NCBI GenBank assembly: GCA_934476235.1
Contig: CAKSNL010000006.1
Location: 1 to 64,000 of the forward strand
DNA from: an uncultured Clostridia bacterium
Lineage (GTDB): Bacteria; Bacillota; Clostridia; CAKSNL01; HGM11501
Direction of reading: 5' to 3'
DNA length: 64,000 nucleotides
Positions 1 through 8,050 of this stretch are shown here, in pieces (within the stretch, counting starts at the first letter, position 1; every line of letters begins with the position of its first letter). The notes beneath the pieces are model-generated. The model was not told the origin of the DNA. It was given only the letters and a program-made list of their open reading frames with translations, and made no database searches. Both the position numbers and the translations under genes were made by a program.

Positions 1-313
1 TGTCGCCCTTCTCACCGCGGTAGCTTCCTAAGTTCTGCCACTCTGTACCGGAGTAAAGATAGAGGGTCTTGTTCTCATCCGCCGTGCCGACCTGGTATAT
101 GTCGCCGGCGGACGGGGTCGTGACGGCAGCCGTAAGCGCAGAAAGGCTTTCATACGTACCCATGATTTCAATTCCCACGCCAATATCACCATCGCGGATT
201 TTAATTACATCAGCCAGTGTGATGTCATTATTTATATAAACATTTCTTGCTGCCGTAACCGGCATAACATCATTCCCCAGTTTGTCTTTAAGCACGGCTC
301 TTTTTGTTGTCAT
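1..313 (-). CDS. Tail-fibre-like phage protein (partial, runs off the left edge)
   Basis: An open frame starts at ATG 313 behind a GGAGG Shine-Dalgarno and continues without a stop to the window edge, giving about 104 residues. The N-terminus reads MTTKRAVLKDKLGND, and the last visible residues contain GEKGD, which could be the start of a collagen-like Gly-X-Y stretch. Text of the type 'GDIYQVGTADENKTLYLYSG' followed by 'GTEWQNLG' is common in receptor-binding tail fibres of Firmicutes phages. It follows the baseplate-type gene by only 3 nt, so the two are probably cotranscribed. The C-terminus and receptor domain are outside the window. Family assignment is by resemblance only. Confidence 0.6.
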   Translation of the reverse strand, partial: MTTKRAVLKDKLGNDVMPVTAARNVYINNDITLADVIKIRDGDIGVGIEIMGTYESLSALTAAVTTPSAGDIYQVGTADENKTLYLYSGTEWQNLGSYRGEKGD

Positions 314-316
314 TTT

Positions 317-1150
317 TTAAGCCTCCGTTCCGAAACAAATATACCTATACGCACTGTTTCCGTTGTTGCACATATATTCAGGCTCGCTGGCATTCCATGA
401 AATTGTTTTGTTATTTACAGTTATGGCTATCTCTCGACCCTGCACATATACGTTTGACATACCATCGCACCACAAAAAGCTATTGTTCCAGCCTTTGTTT
501 GAACTTCCCGTTGAGTAGGTGGGGCAAAGCCCGTTTGAACTGTATACAATTAACAATTTCGGACAAAAGGGGAGGGACAGTGATATTTGCCGCTCCTCTC
601 CGTCACCGGAATATGCTCCGGTCGAAAATGTAATTGCTTTGGCGTAGATATTCTGACATGTCGCTAAGATTTTGCCGCTTACATCGTCATCATACTGAAA
701 TTCATTGTCTCCGGTAAGCCGTAAGTACGCGAGATCATCAACTACATCGTCAAACTCTTTCCGCATTTCGGATACGTTTTCGTGAATTAAACCTAAAAGG
801 TCGCGCCCTTCTTCGGAGTCAACTTCGGTATATGCACCCTCCAATATCTCGTATGCCAAGACATTGGTCGTTAAAGTGGTGCCGGCGTTATAGGCGGAGA
901 TGCCAAAATAGATAACACCCGGATTCTTAAGAGCTCCGGACGGAATAACCGCCTCGTTATCTTCGTTAAGCAGGGCGTAAAAATATGTGCCTTTTTGCTG
1001 ATAAAATGTGCAGGTTTTTCCGGTGTAACCGTCCCATTCGGAACTGAAAGTGAACTTAATAATGTCTGCATTGACATCTCCCGAAGCGATTACCGGCATA
1101 TTCTTAAATGCCATTGCCTGGTCAATGATCTGTACTTCGATTTTACTCAT
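317..1150 (-). CDS. Phage baseplate/tail-tip protein (BppU-like N-terminus)
   Basis: A 277-residue protein starts at ATG 1150 behind GAAAGGATG. The first ~115 residues (SKIEVQIIDQAMAF, FTFSSEWDGYTG, VIPSGALKNPG) resemble the beta-sandwich at the N-terminus of Clostridia and Lactococcus baseplate upper proteins. The C-terminal ~100 residues (from about 170) are a different, Gly/Ser/Asn/Trp-rich beta domain that may be a receptor or tail-spike tip. It lies 18 bp downstream of the large terminase gene, where a portal gene would normally be, which is odd (see findings). Placement in the tail-tip family is inferred from sequence character, not a search. Confidence 0.65.
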   Translation of the reverse strand: MSKIEVQIIDQAMAFKNMPVIASGDVNADIIKFTFSSEWDGYTGKTCTFYQQKGTYFYALLNEDNEAVIPSGALKNPGVIYFGISAYNAGTTLTTNVLAYEILEGAYTEVDSEEGRDLLGLIHENVSEMRKEFDDVVDDLAYLRLTGDNEFQYDDDVSGKILATCQNIYAKAITFSTGAYSGDGEERQISLSLPFCPKLLIVYSSNGLCPTYSTGSSNKGWNNSFLWCDGMSNVYVQGREIAITVNNKTISWNASEPEYMCNNGNSAYRYICFGTEA

Positions 1151-1168
1151 GTTTTCATCCTTTCGGTT

Positions 1169-2824
1169 TTAAGCGTTTTTTAATCGTTCCCCGATTGAAT
1201 CGTACCATTTCTGACGAACGGTAAGCGCGTCTATTACTGCCACGAAGCCGTCAATATGTGCCCGGCTTTCTATCTTAACGGGGCGGATCTTTCGATTTTC
1301 GGTGTCCTGTTGTATAGCTACATTGAGAAAATGAGCTTTGAGCAGGTTATTGTCGCCCAATCTCAGAACTTTATCTCTCAATAATCCCTCAGCCTCATGA
1401 AGTACCGGCGTTAAATTGTTGCCCTGAAAAACATCATCCATATGAAACCCGTACTGAGCCATTTCCTGTACAAGATATTGTGCACTGTAACGGTCGTAAC
1501 CTATCTGAAGCGGCAATATCTCATACTCTTCAACAAGCATTTTAAACCAATTTAGGCAGTCCTTGTAATCGACAAAATTTTCCCCACTCGGCTTGACCCA
1601 TCCGTTTTGAACGAATATCCCGTATGGCACGCCTTCACGCTCTTGAAGTTCGCTGATTTTGTTTGCCGGCATGAAAAACTGACAAAAGATATATAGTTTT
1701 TTGTCTTTCTCTATAACCGCACAACAGGCGGTGAGGTCTGTTGTTTGCGACAAATCTATTCCTCCGACACAGTATGTGCCTCGAAAATCTTCAAGCTTAT
1801 AATTATCTCCGCAAACTGCGGCAACCACTTCATACGGCAACCACGCCGCGGTGCTGCTTTGCTTTATGTTGCAATACTTCGTCAAAAATTCGCCGCGCTT
1901 GCTGAGGCTGTTCTCGGCAATGGCAATTTCCTCTTTGAAAAAATCCTCGGTCACGCTGACGCCCATATTTGGGTTACTTTTCTTTAGTTCGTCAATATCG
2001 TTCCATTTGCTGACATCGTCAATTATATAGAGAATAGGGAGGAGGCGGTTCTCTTTACTGTTTCCGAGCAGATAGGTTGTCGATCGGAGCATTAATTCAT
2101 CATACGGACCGTCGTTTACATATCCGGCTGTGCTGATAGACAAAATAAACGGTTGCCGTCTTGCCCCGAGGGCTGATTTCATGACTTCGTACTGCTTAAG
2201 CCCTTGTTCTGCCGGCCAGCTTGCAATCTCATCACAGATAGTAAGATGCGGATTAAATCCGTCACTCTTTTTTGCATTGAATGCCAAAGGTCGGATGTAA
2301 GTGTTCGTGCTTTCCATGTAAATGTCGCTCCGACGCTTCTGAGCTAAGCAAGAAAGCTCCGACTCACGTTGCACCATTCTATAAAAGCTATCGTACACTA
2401 TAGCAGCCTGTTCCAATTTGGGCGCCAAACAATATATTTTTGCCCCATATTCGCCGTCGAGGTATGCAGTGTAGGCAATTATGGCGGAGGCAAAAAGGCT
2501 TTTTCCGTTTTTCCGTCCTATGACCATAAAGATTTCGCGCCAAACGCGGAGACCTTCTTTGTCGACTATTCCGAATATAAGACAGACTGCGGCTTTTTGC
2601 CAGAGCTCAAGTTTTATTAAATCGCTGCGTCCCTCACAGTGATGACAAAAAGATTCGATAAACTCAATCGCTCGGTTTGCTGCCTTTGCATCAAAGAAAA
2701 AAAGACCATCGCGGAGTCCCGCACTGATCTTATCGTATAGTTTTTTGATCCAGTCTCCGGCGATGATTTCGCCCGTCCGGATTTTATGATCATATTCCTG
2801 TATATAATCGGCGTATGGCGTCAT
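1169..2824 (-). CDS. terL: Phage terminase large subunit (TerL)
   Basis: A 551-residue packaging ATPase-nuclease of the HK97-type Terminase_1 family. It should pump DNA into the prohead and cut concatemers. A Walker A-like motif VIGRKNGKS lies at about 101-109 and the Walker B LTICDE at about 194-199. The C-terminal nuclease half shows acidic stretches such as GGIDLSQTTDLTA (about 360) and QIGYDRYSAQYL. Length is normal for the family, so the gene looks intact. Its ATG overlaps the stop of the small-terminase gene (ATGA), indicating translational coupling. The next gene downstream is a tail-tip gene rather than a portal gene. Confidence 0.93.
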   Translation of the reverse strand: MTPYADYIQEYDHKIRTGEIIAGDWIKKLYDKISAGLRDGLFFFDAKAANRAIEFIESFCHHCEGRSDLIKLELWQKAAVCLIFGIVDKEGLRVWREIFMVIGRKNGKSLFASAIIAYTAYLDGEYGAKIYCLAPKLEQAAIVYDSFYRMVQRESELSCLAQKRRSDIYMESTNTYIRPLAFNAKKSDGFNPHLTICDEIASWPAEQGLKQYEVMKSALGARRQPFILSISTAGYVNDGPYDELMLRSTTYLLGNSKENRLLPILYIIDDVSKWNDIDELKKSNPNMGVSVTEDFFKEEIAIAENSLSKRGEFLTKYCNIKQSSTAAWLPYEVVAAVCGDNYKLEDFRGTYCVGGIDLSQTTDLTACCAVIEKDKKLYIFCQFFMPANKISELQEREGVPYGIFVQNGWVKPSGENFVDYKDCLNWFKMLVEEYEILPLQIGYDRYSAQYLVQEMAQYGFHMDDVFQGNNLTPVLHEAEGLLRDKVLRLGDNNLLKAHFLNVAIQQDTENRKIRPVKIESRAHIDGFVAVIDALTVRQKWYDSIGERLKNA

Positions 2825-3174
2825 CTCGTCATCATCTCCGCCAGCTTGCTTTTGCGTTGTGCGGCGGGAACTAAATCAAGCAACTGTTTCATGATGGCAT
2901 TTAAGTTTTTTGTGAGGCTTATATGAACATCAGCGGCGGCGCTCTTTTTTAGTCCGCTCTGGTTCTGACCGTTCTGATATTCTTCAGTCCACCCGCAGTC
3001 AGATAACTCTTTTTCTAAATCCTGCAAGCTCACAGTGATAAAAGCTGCTCGGGCTATAAGAGCCTGAACGGCTTCGAGTTTGTTTGCATCCATGTCAGCA
3101 AAGATTTTTTTTAGTCTTCGCTCTTCTTTTGCAATTTGCTTTTCTTTGTCGGTTTTTTTGCCTGTTTTCTGCAT
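2821..3174 (-). CDS. terS: Phage terminase small subunit, P27-like
   Basis: A 117-residue protein expected to recognise the packaging site and regulate TerL. The start was set at ATG 3174 because a strong GGGGGTG Shine-Dalgarno precedes it. An upstream in-frame ATG at 3240 would add 22 low-complexity residues and lacks such a site. The N-terminus is highly charged and the C-terminal half (SLTKNLNAIMKQLLDLVP, RKSKLAEMM) matches the pattern of P27-family small terminases. It overlaps terL by 4 nt. The HNH gene upstream is the usual neighbour in cos/HNH-type packaging modules. Confidence 0.8.
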   Translation of the reverse strand: MQKTGKKTDKEKQIAKEERRLKKIFADMDANKLEAVQALIARAAFITVSLQDLEKELSDCGWTEEYQNGQNQSGLKKSAAADVHISLTKNLNAIMKQLLDLVPAAQRKSKLAEMMTR

Positions 3175-3270
3175 ATTCCCACCCCCTTCGTGATTTTTGC
3201 AGAGTTTTTTTGTCCCCCGCCCTTCGGTCCCCTGGCTCATAAATATTTTTGAAAGATGGGGGGAGTACGA

Positions 3271-3585
3271 TTAATTACTTTCGTTGCTTATGATATTGCC
3301 GCTCCCGTCAAAAAGATATCTCGCTGTTCTTTTTTTGAACGGATCTTTTTCTTTCGCGTGACAGTCGCGGCACTCTAACCGGAAATTACTGAACGATAAA
3401 GAAATGTCCGGATCATCAACATTCGAATCGGTAAGCCATATTTTATGGTGTACAGTGTCGCCGAGCTCATCGCCGCATATTTCGCAGAGCCCTCCGTCAA
3501 GTGCTTTTCTGTATGCCAAGTATGCTGCCCTTGCTTTTTTCCATGCCTGGCTATGATAGAAGCGCTCACGTTTTCCTTTGCTCAT
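3271..3585 (-). CDS. HNH endonuclease (packaging-associated)
   Basis: A 104-residue HNH protein with a zinc-binding frame: CxxC at residues 34/37, the HH pair at 46-47, Asn near 67 in SFSNFRLEC, and CxxCH at 72-76. HNH proteins next to terminase genes stimulate terminase cleavage and genome packaging in HK97-like phages, and the position directly before terS-terL fits that role. The start ATG 3585 has GGAG 8-9 nt upstream. It is the first gene after the putative late promoter at 3643-3651. Confidence 0.88.
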   Translation of the reverse strand: MSKGKRERFYHSQAWKKARAAYLAYRKALDGGLCEICGDELGDTVHHKIWLTDSNVDDPDISLSFSNFRLECRDCHAKEKDPFKKRTARYLFDGSGNIISNESN

Positions 3586-3604
3586 GAATATATCTCCAAT
3601 GTTT

Positions 3605-3630
3605 AAAGGCGCCCGCTCCCGGACGCCTTT
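3605..3630 (-). promoter_or_regulatory. Leader hairpin at the start of the packaging operon
   Basis: The complementary arms AAAGGCG (3605-3611) and CGCCTTT (3624-3630), extended inward by three more pairs, lie between the putative late promoter and the HNH Shine-Dalgarno. On the minus strand no long U-tract follows, so it is more likely a leader hairpin than a strong terminator. A role as an antitermination or mRNA-stability element is possible but unproven. Confidence 0.45.
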
Positions 3631-3642
3631 CTTGATGATACT

Positions 3643-3651
3643 ATTATATCA
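3643..3651 (-). promoter_or_regulatory. Extended -10 promoter, candidate late promoter
   Basis: On the minus strand TGA is followed directly by TATAAT, an extended -10 motif. No good -35 hexamer lies 17 bp upstream (TAGTAT). It sits in the 83-bp gap between the late-regulator gene and the HNH-terS-terL block, which suggests an activator-dependent late promoter. Confidence 0.5.
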
Positions 3652-3668
3652 CATGGACTTGCGAAATA

Positions 3669-4109
3669 CTACGAATTTACACGCTCATTTCCAATTCTGT
3701 TTAAAATTATTTGTGCCGATTCCAGTCCCTCTTTTTTTATTACCTGTACTCTTCGATAGGATAAATATATAGAGCAGGCAATCGATTCTATGGTCCGCCC
3801 ATTGAAGTAGTACTCCTGAAGGACAATCTTTTGCTGCGGGTTTTTTATCTGCTGCAAAATTTCCCGAGCTTCGGCTTTAAGATCTACGAGCGCATTAATT
3901 TCGTCCGTTATTGTTGCACTTAAATCAACGAATTTTGTAACAAGATTTTCGACTCTTGAGCTATGTCCGCCTTTGCCTTTTATTCCGGCATTTATTTTCG
4001 ATGAGGGAATACTTGTCATCAATGTTTCAAGTCGCTTTAATTCTTCCAGGTCAGCATCTATCTGCCGATCGGCGTGAATCAGTCTTAAGAAATATTTTTC
4101 TGCATCCAT
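3669..4109 (-). CDS. Late-gene transcriptional regulator (RinA/ArpU-like, sigma-region-4-type HTH)
   Basis: A 146-residue protein. The start was put at ATG 4109 behind GGAGG, and a longer frame to 4184 would overlap the upstream gene. The N-terminal ~90 residues are predicted helical and charged (RQIDADLEELKRLETL). The C-terminal ~45 residues (QEYYFNGRTIESIACSI, YRRVQVIKKEGL) form a helix-turn-helix of the sigma-70 region 4 kind seen in phage RinA, ArpU and DUF1492 proteins that switch on late genes. It lies immediately upstream of the candidate extended -10 late promoter, which supports the assignment. Confidence 0.72.
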   Translation of the reverse strand: MDAEKYFLRLIHADRQIDADLEELKRLETLMTSIPSSKINAGIKGKGGHSSRVENLVTKFVDLSATITDEINALVDLKAEAREILQQIKNPQQKIVLQEYYFNGRTIESIACSIYLSYRRVQVIKKEGLESAQIILNRIGNERVNS

Positions 4110-4123
4110 TTCACCGCCTCCTT

Positions 4124-4615
4124 CTACGCTTCGCCGCGCAAATACTTTTCGATGAGCCTTATCGCCGCGTCCGCGCCGTAGCACACCGCCGCCATGAAGC
4201 CCTCCGCATAAACGCCCCGCAAAAACTCCTCCTGTTCCGGACTCACCTTTCCGCCCTTTGCCTTAAGCTCGATATAGAGCCCGTGATAAGCTCCTCTCGC
4301 GCACGGCAAAAATATATCCGGTACGCCCTTTAAAACACCCTGGCGTTTGAGCTTCGCCGCCTCGCCTGAGTTTCTGTTTCCGCCGTTCGGGATGTGGTGC
4401 ATTTTAGATAGCTCCGGGTGCGCTCCGGAATTTAACGCAGCCCAGGAAAAAAGCGTCTCCTGTTCCGCTCCCTCGTCCTCCGAAATACATGTCTCTTTTC
4501 CCAGCACCAAAACATCCTCCCTGACCTCCCGTCTGATTTCGGAATAATATTTTTTCTGTGCCTGACGTCTGATTCTCTCGGGCAGCTCATTTAAATCGAT
4601 TCCCGTTTTTCTCAC
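4124..4615 (-). CDS. VRR-NUC domain nuclease
   Basis: A 163-residue protein. The C-terminal ~95 residues carry the VRR-NUC (PD-(D/E)xK) fold: IPNGGNR about 76-81, GVPDIFL 97-103 with catalytic Asp100, then IELKAKGG with Glu116 and Lys118. Phage VRR-NUC proteins are thought to act as structure-specific nucleases in replication or recombination. The first codon is GTG and lies within a GAGGTG motif, so the true start may be a few codons later. The first ~60 residues are charged and not conserved in my reading. Confidence 0.85.
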   Translation of the reverse strand: MRKTGIDLNELPERIRRQAQKKYYSEIRREVREDVLVLGKETCISEDEGAEQETLFSWAALNSGAHPELSKMHHIPNGGNRNSGEAAKLKRQGVLKGVPDIFLPCARGAYHGLYIELKAKGGKVSPEQEEFLRGVYAEGFMAAVCYGADAAIRLIEKYLRGEA

Positions 4616-4653
4616 CTCTTTCGTTCTTATCCTTTACACATTTACAAGGAAAA

Positions 4654-5397
4654 TCAAAGCTGCCTACAAGCTTCGGTTCCGGCGGGTTCTGTGACGCGCA
4701 CATATTTAAAGTAGAGATAGCCGAATTTCGTTTCCTTGACCTCTGTCAGCTTATAGCCCTTCGGAGTCCTCGGCGGGTTCTGCTCGCTATAGCTTCGGCG
4801 GATTTCCGCAGGCGTTTCGGACTTCGGGCTCTTAACGGTCCTCGTCTGCGTCCAGCGCTTTCCGCCCTGCTCGACCGTCCAATGGTCGAAAAGGTAATTT
4901 GCAAGTCCTGTGTAGTCTCTTCCGCAGTCCTCGCCGTTATAGAAGTTGTGCTCGCGAAGGTGTACCGTGTGGACTATCTCGCCGTATATCCACTGCTTTT
5001 TTATGTAGTCCTCCGGAATCCCGTCCGAGAGAAAATGAAAGTGTATTCGGTGGGTGTGCTTTCCGCGCCCCATGTATATGTTTATCTTCGCGTCCGGATA
5101 CTTGTAGTGGAGCCTCCGCAAAAAACTCTTCCTTATTATACGTGCTTCGGAAAATGTGTGGACCTCCTCGCTGTCCGAGAAGGTCAGCGTTCCGTATATG
5201 GATGAAGGGGAATAATTCTCGTTAATGATTCGGGCGTGATGCCGTCTGCTGATTCCGTCACGGTGCGCCGCACGTTCCTCCTCGCTCTTAAAGCGGAGGC
5301 GGGGCGCCGCCGTCTTGGGTGACGAGGAGTCCGCTATCGAATAGATCTCCTGCTCCAAAACCGCTCCCGAGAACGTTCTTTTCTTAACGCGCTTCAT
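4654..5397 (-). CDS. HUH-type replication initiator / relaxase-like endonuclease
   Basis: A 247-residue protein with the three landmarks of a rolling-circle replication initiator: motif 1 YGTLTFS at 68-74, the metal-binding HUH pair His119 and His121 in RIHFHFL, and a candidate catalytic Tyr168 in ANYLFDH. It resembles the REP_ORF2/G2P-like group found in small replicons and some Firmicutes prophages. The expected reaction is nicking of one strand with formation of a 5'-phosphotyrosine. The start ATG 5397 has GAAGGGG upstream. No separate helicase or polymerase gene is visible in this window, so it may be the element's own replication starter. Confidence 0.75.
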   Translation of the reverse strand: MKRVKKRTFSGAVLEQEIYSIADSSSPKTAAPRLRFKSEEERAAHRDGISRRHHARIINENYSPSSIYGTLTFSDSEEVHTFSEARIIRKSFLRRLHYKYPDAKINIYMGRGKHTHRIHFHFLSDGIPEDYIKKQWIYGEIVHTVHLREHNFYNGEDCGRDYTGLANYLFDHWTVEQGGKRWTQTRTVKSPKSETPAEIRRSYSEQNPPRTPKGYKLTEVKETKFGYLYFKYVRVTEPAGTEACRQL

Positions 5398-5414
5398 TTA
5401 TTCCCCTTCTTTCA

Positions 5415-5612
5415 TTAGTTTACTCTGCAGCTCCTGTTCGTGCATCTGCCGCGCTTTAAGTATTTGCACGGCTCTTTTTTCTTGAGCTTTTTATCCTTCA
5501 TCTCCGCACGGTTCACGCTCCCGTCGCAGAAATACAAAAGCCCGTAAGGACAGCTTTTCTTCATTGTGGTGAGCTTATTGTTTTTGCGTGTCTTAAGTAC
5601 CGCTTCCGTCAT
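5415..5612 (-). CDS. Small cysteine-rich phage protein
   Basis: A 65-residue basic protein with cysteines arranged as CPYGLLYFC near the middle and CKYLKRGRCTNRSC at the end, suggesting a small zinc knuckle (the last stretch is CCCH-like without His). The start was set at ATG 5612, just after the stop of the upstream gene and behind GAGGGG. No function can be assigned. Tight spacing on both sides puts it in the leftward early operon. Confidence 0.6.
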   Translation of the reverse strand: MTEAVLKTRKNNKLTTMKKSCPYGLLYFCDGSVNRAEMKDKKLKKKEPCKYLKRGRCTNRSCRVN

Positions 5613-5613
5613 C

Positions 5614-6015
5614 TCACCACTGCCCCTCAAGCTTTACTTTGGCACTTTTCGAACGCTCGACAACGGCGTAGTCCGGAAAGCTTATTTTGCCCTTGCTCCC
5701 GTCGGGAAGAGTGAAGTTTACCGTTCTTAAATTCCCGGCAAAACAATGTTTGAGCATTGTTTTGATAGACTCCAATGTGTCGTCGTTTACCGGTGTGAAA
5801 TTGTATGCTCCCGAGTCCTCGCCGTAGAGCTGTTCGATGTTCGCAAGCCCGATAGAAAGGCTTTCCTTCCGGCGCCTGTATTCCTGTGCTTCATTGCAGC
5901 GACATTCACAGGTCGCCGCCTCGTTTGCTTCGCTTTGGGATATGTATTCTCCCGAAAGCGTAAATATCTGCCCGCAGAATCGGCACGATCCGCTTATGTG
6001 TAAATTCTCATCCAT
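5614..6015 (-). CDS. Hypothetical phage protein with N-terminal zinc-binding cysteines
   Basis: A 133-residue protein starting at ATG 6015 behind AAGGAGG. The N-terminus has CRFCGQIF and then CECRC about 20 residues later, a likely zinc-ribbon pair. The rest is a mixed helical and beta region (TVNFTLPDGSKGKISFP). Similar short zinc-ribbon proteins recur in early regions of Clostridia phages. The function is unknown. Confidence 0.65.
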   Translation of the reverse strand: MDENLHISGSCRFCGQIFTLSGEYISQSEANEAATCECRCNEAQEYRRRKESLSIGLANIEQLYGEDSGAYNFTPVNDDTLESIKTMLKHCFAGNLRTVNFTLPDGSKGKISFPDYAVVERSKSAKVKLEGQW

Positions 6016-6027
6016 CTTTATGCCTCC

Positions 6028-6375
6028 TTAAATTTCAAAAAGAAGCCTCAAGGCGTCTTTTAATATGCTCTTTTCTTCGTCCGATATTTCGCCGAGCCTT
6101 TTGCCGAGGCGGTACTTCGGCACCGGTGCGGCGGAAAGCAGCTTTATATACCGCTTTCCCTCCGGCGTTCTTATCATGACGGTGAGACTGTTATAGTCCC
6201 GGAGCCCGATTTTGCCCGAGAGCTTCACCGCCATAATGTGCGACGCAAACTCCGTTTCGGACTCTGACGATATGCACACCGCCGCGACTCCTTCGTTGAA
6301 CGCTCCGGCACTCCCTTTGAGCGGATAGCTCGGCAGCACCTTAAATATCTCTCCGAATCTGTGCGCTCTCATCAT
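6028..6375 (-). CDS. Hypothetical phage protein
   Basis: A 115-residue protein with start ATG 6375 behind GGAGACAA. It has no recognised motif. The sequence alternates beta-like stretches (LTVMIRTPEGKRYIKLL) with a charged C-terminal helix (SDEEKSILKDALRLLFE). Its start overlaps the stop of the ParB-like gene by 4 nt, so the two are translationally coupled and may work together. Confidence 0.6.
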   Translation of the reverse strand: MMRAHRFGEIFKVLPSYPLKGSAGAFNEGVAAVCISSESETEFASHIMAVKLSGKIGLRDYNSLTVMIRTPEGKRYIKLLSAAPVPKYRLGKRLGEISDEEKSILKDALRLLFEI

Positions 6376-7730
6376 TTGTCTCCTTTGGCGTAATACTCGT
6401 GAGTGCCTTTTATCACGTCGAGCTGCCCGTCGGTCAGAATGAAGCCTTCCGGGAAGAACGTATCATAAAGGAGCGACAGTATACCGATGTTTTTCTCCTT
6501 CGGCTCTAAGTTATAGGAGCACACCTCCGAAAAACTGTCGTCGCCGGCTATCAGTATTAAAAGCTGATTAAGCGTGCTGAGCTTGTCCGCCTCGGCGCGG
6601 ACGCTTTCTTTTTCCGTGTTGCTCATTGCATACGTCTGCTTTTCACTGATAAACGACAGTATCTTCGATTCGTAACCGAACAATTCTGCCCGGAGCGCCT
6701 GAACCCAAAGCTTCCTGAACGCCTCCGGATTCTCGCCCGACGGATCTTTCTTTATCCTCTCGCGAACGAACGCGGTGAATGTACTCATCGCCTCTTTTGC
6801 CGTTGACTTTAAGTATTTTTTCTTGGCGTCTTTCTCCTTCTGCTCAAGCTCGTACGGAGAAAGCTCTTTCTTCTTTTTATCCTGACGCTTTAATATGTAT
6901 AACCACCCATACTGAAATTTGAAGAGGTGCTTTTCCTTGTCCTTAAGCTTTTTCATCTGATTGAGGATATTTCTCTTCGCGGAAGCGTCATCAAGCGATG
7001 CCGACGTCACGTTTTCATAGCCTCCCGAGTACGAATAAATATTATCCGGCGCTTCGGCTATGCCGTTCTCCTTGAATATGCGCCTTAATTCCTTCTCGTT
7101 CTCTTTGCGGAGCTTGTTTTTCAAGAACCTTTCGACTTCGCTTCCGATCTCGCGCGACGAGCGCGCCTCTTTAAGCACCGCGTTTCGGTCTTTTTCATTA
7201 TCGATTTTCTCAAGCTCGTACAGGTCCTTTAAGGTGAGCTGAAAGTCGGCGCTTTTCTCCTTCTTTTTCAAAAGCTCCTGATCGAGCTTCGCCAGGTTTA
7301 GGCGGTGCTTTACCGTGCCCTTTGAAAAGCCGGTACGCTCTGATATGGTGTCCTCTGTCTCGCCTAAGTCGAGCATGGTCTGAAAGCCCTGCGCCTGTTC
7401 GTACACGGTGAGGTCGGCTCTCTGCATGTTCTCGGTTATCATCGTTGCAAGCTGCTCTTTTTCATCCATGTCGGAAACGGCGCACGGCACCTCCGAAAGC
7501 TCCGCCATTTTGGACGCCGCAAGGCGGCGGTGCCCGATAATTACCGTGTAGCCCTCGGGCGACCTCTTTTTGTTATCTGTCAGCCAGTGCCCCTTTACGA
7601 CGGTGAGGTTCTGAAGAATCCCGGAGTGCTTTATCGATTCGGCAAGCTCCGACACGTCGCCCAAGTCCTTCCTCGGATTCTTGGGGTGCGGGAATATCTC
7701 GCTTGTTTTTATATACATTATTTCAGCCAT
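6372..7730 (-). CDS. ParB/RepB/Spo0J family protein
   Basis: A 452-residue protein. The start ATG 7730 was chosen because GGGAG lies 8 nt upstream, while an ATG at 7748 contains that site inside its own codons. The N-terminal ParB/Srx-like domain spans about residues 1-100 (FPHPKNPRKDLGDV, IIGHRRLAASKMAE, ENMQRADLTVYEQAQG). A ParB-type HTH follows (ERTGFSKGTVKHRLNLA, about 130-150). The remaining ~280 residues are helical and lysine-rich, longer than in chromosomal ParB. No ParA partner is present, so a role as a nuclease or transcriptional factor in replication is as likely as partition. Confidence 0.82.
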   Translation of the reverse strand: MAEIMYIKTSEIFPHPKNPRKDLGDVSELAESIKHSGILQNLTVVKGHWLTDNKKRSPEGYTVIIGHRRLAASKMAELSEVPCAVSDMDEKEQLATMITENMQRADLTVYEQAQGFQTMLDLGETEDTISERTGFSKGTVKHRLNLAKLDQELLKKKEKSADFQLTLKDLYELEKIDNEKDRNAVLKEARSSREIGSEVERFLKNKLRKENEKELRRIFKENGIAEAPDNIYSYSGGYENVTSASLDDASAKRNILNQMKKLKDKEKHLFKFQYGWLYILKRQDKKKKELSPYELEQKEKDAKKKYLKSTAKEAMSTFTAFVRERIKKDPSGENPEAFRKLWVQALRAELFGYESKILSFISEKQTYAMSNTEKESVRAEADKLSTLNQLLILIAGDDSFSEVCSYNLEPKEKNIGILSLLYDTFFPEGFILTDGQLDVIKGTHEYYAKGDK

Positions 7731-7744
7731 TTTGTTTTCTCCCT

Positions 7745-8050
7745 TCATCTGTAATTTTCGTTTTCCATATTTACCGGCACGCCGACGGTGCCGACTGAGC
7801 CTGACGAGTCGGTCGCGGAGAAGCGCTCGCCCGGAAGCGGATACATGTAGCGGAACATAAGGTAGTTCGCCGCGTCAACCAGGTGCTCGGTGTTCTTGTC
7901 CTTCTTGAACGCTTCGATACACCGCTCCGCCGTCGCCAGCGCGTCCACCCGTCCGCTCCCGAAATTCTCGCGCGCCGGTCCGTACTTTAACTGCGAAAGC
8001 TCGACTCTGTTCTTGCGCAGTCTGTCAAACTCGTCCGAATAGTCCTTCAT
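7745..8050 (-). CDS. Hypothetical phage protein, helical
   Basis: A 101-residue protein with ATG 8050 behind AAGGAGG. The segment HLVDAANYLMFRYMYP (about 60-75) resembles helices of small phage proteins sometimes annotated as MazG-like or dATP/dGTP diphosphohydrolase-related, but this is only a resemblance. The C-terminus (SSGSVGTVGVP) looks disordered. It overlaps the next upstream gene by 4 nt. Confidence 0.6.
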   Translation of the reverse strand: MKDYSDEFDRLRKNRVELSQLKYGPARENFGSGRVDALATAERCIEAFKKDKNTEHLVDAANYLMFRYMYPLPGERFSATDSSGSVGTVGVPVNMENENYR

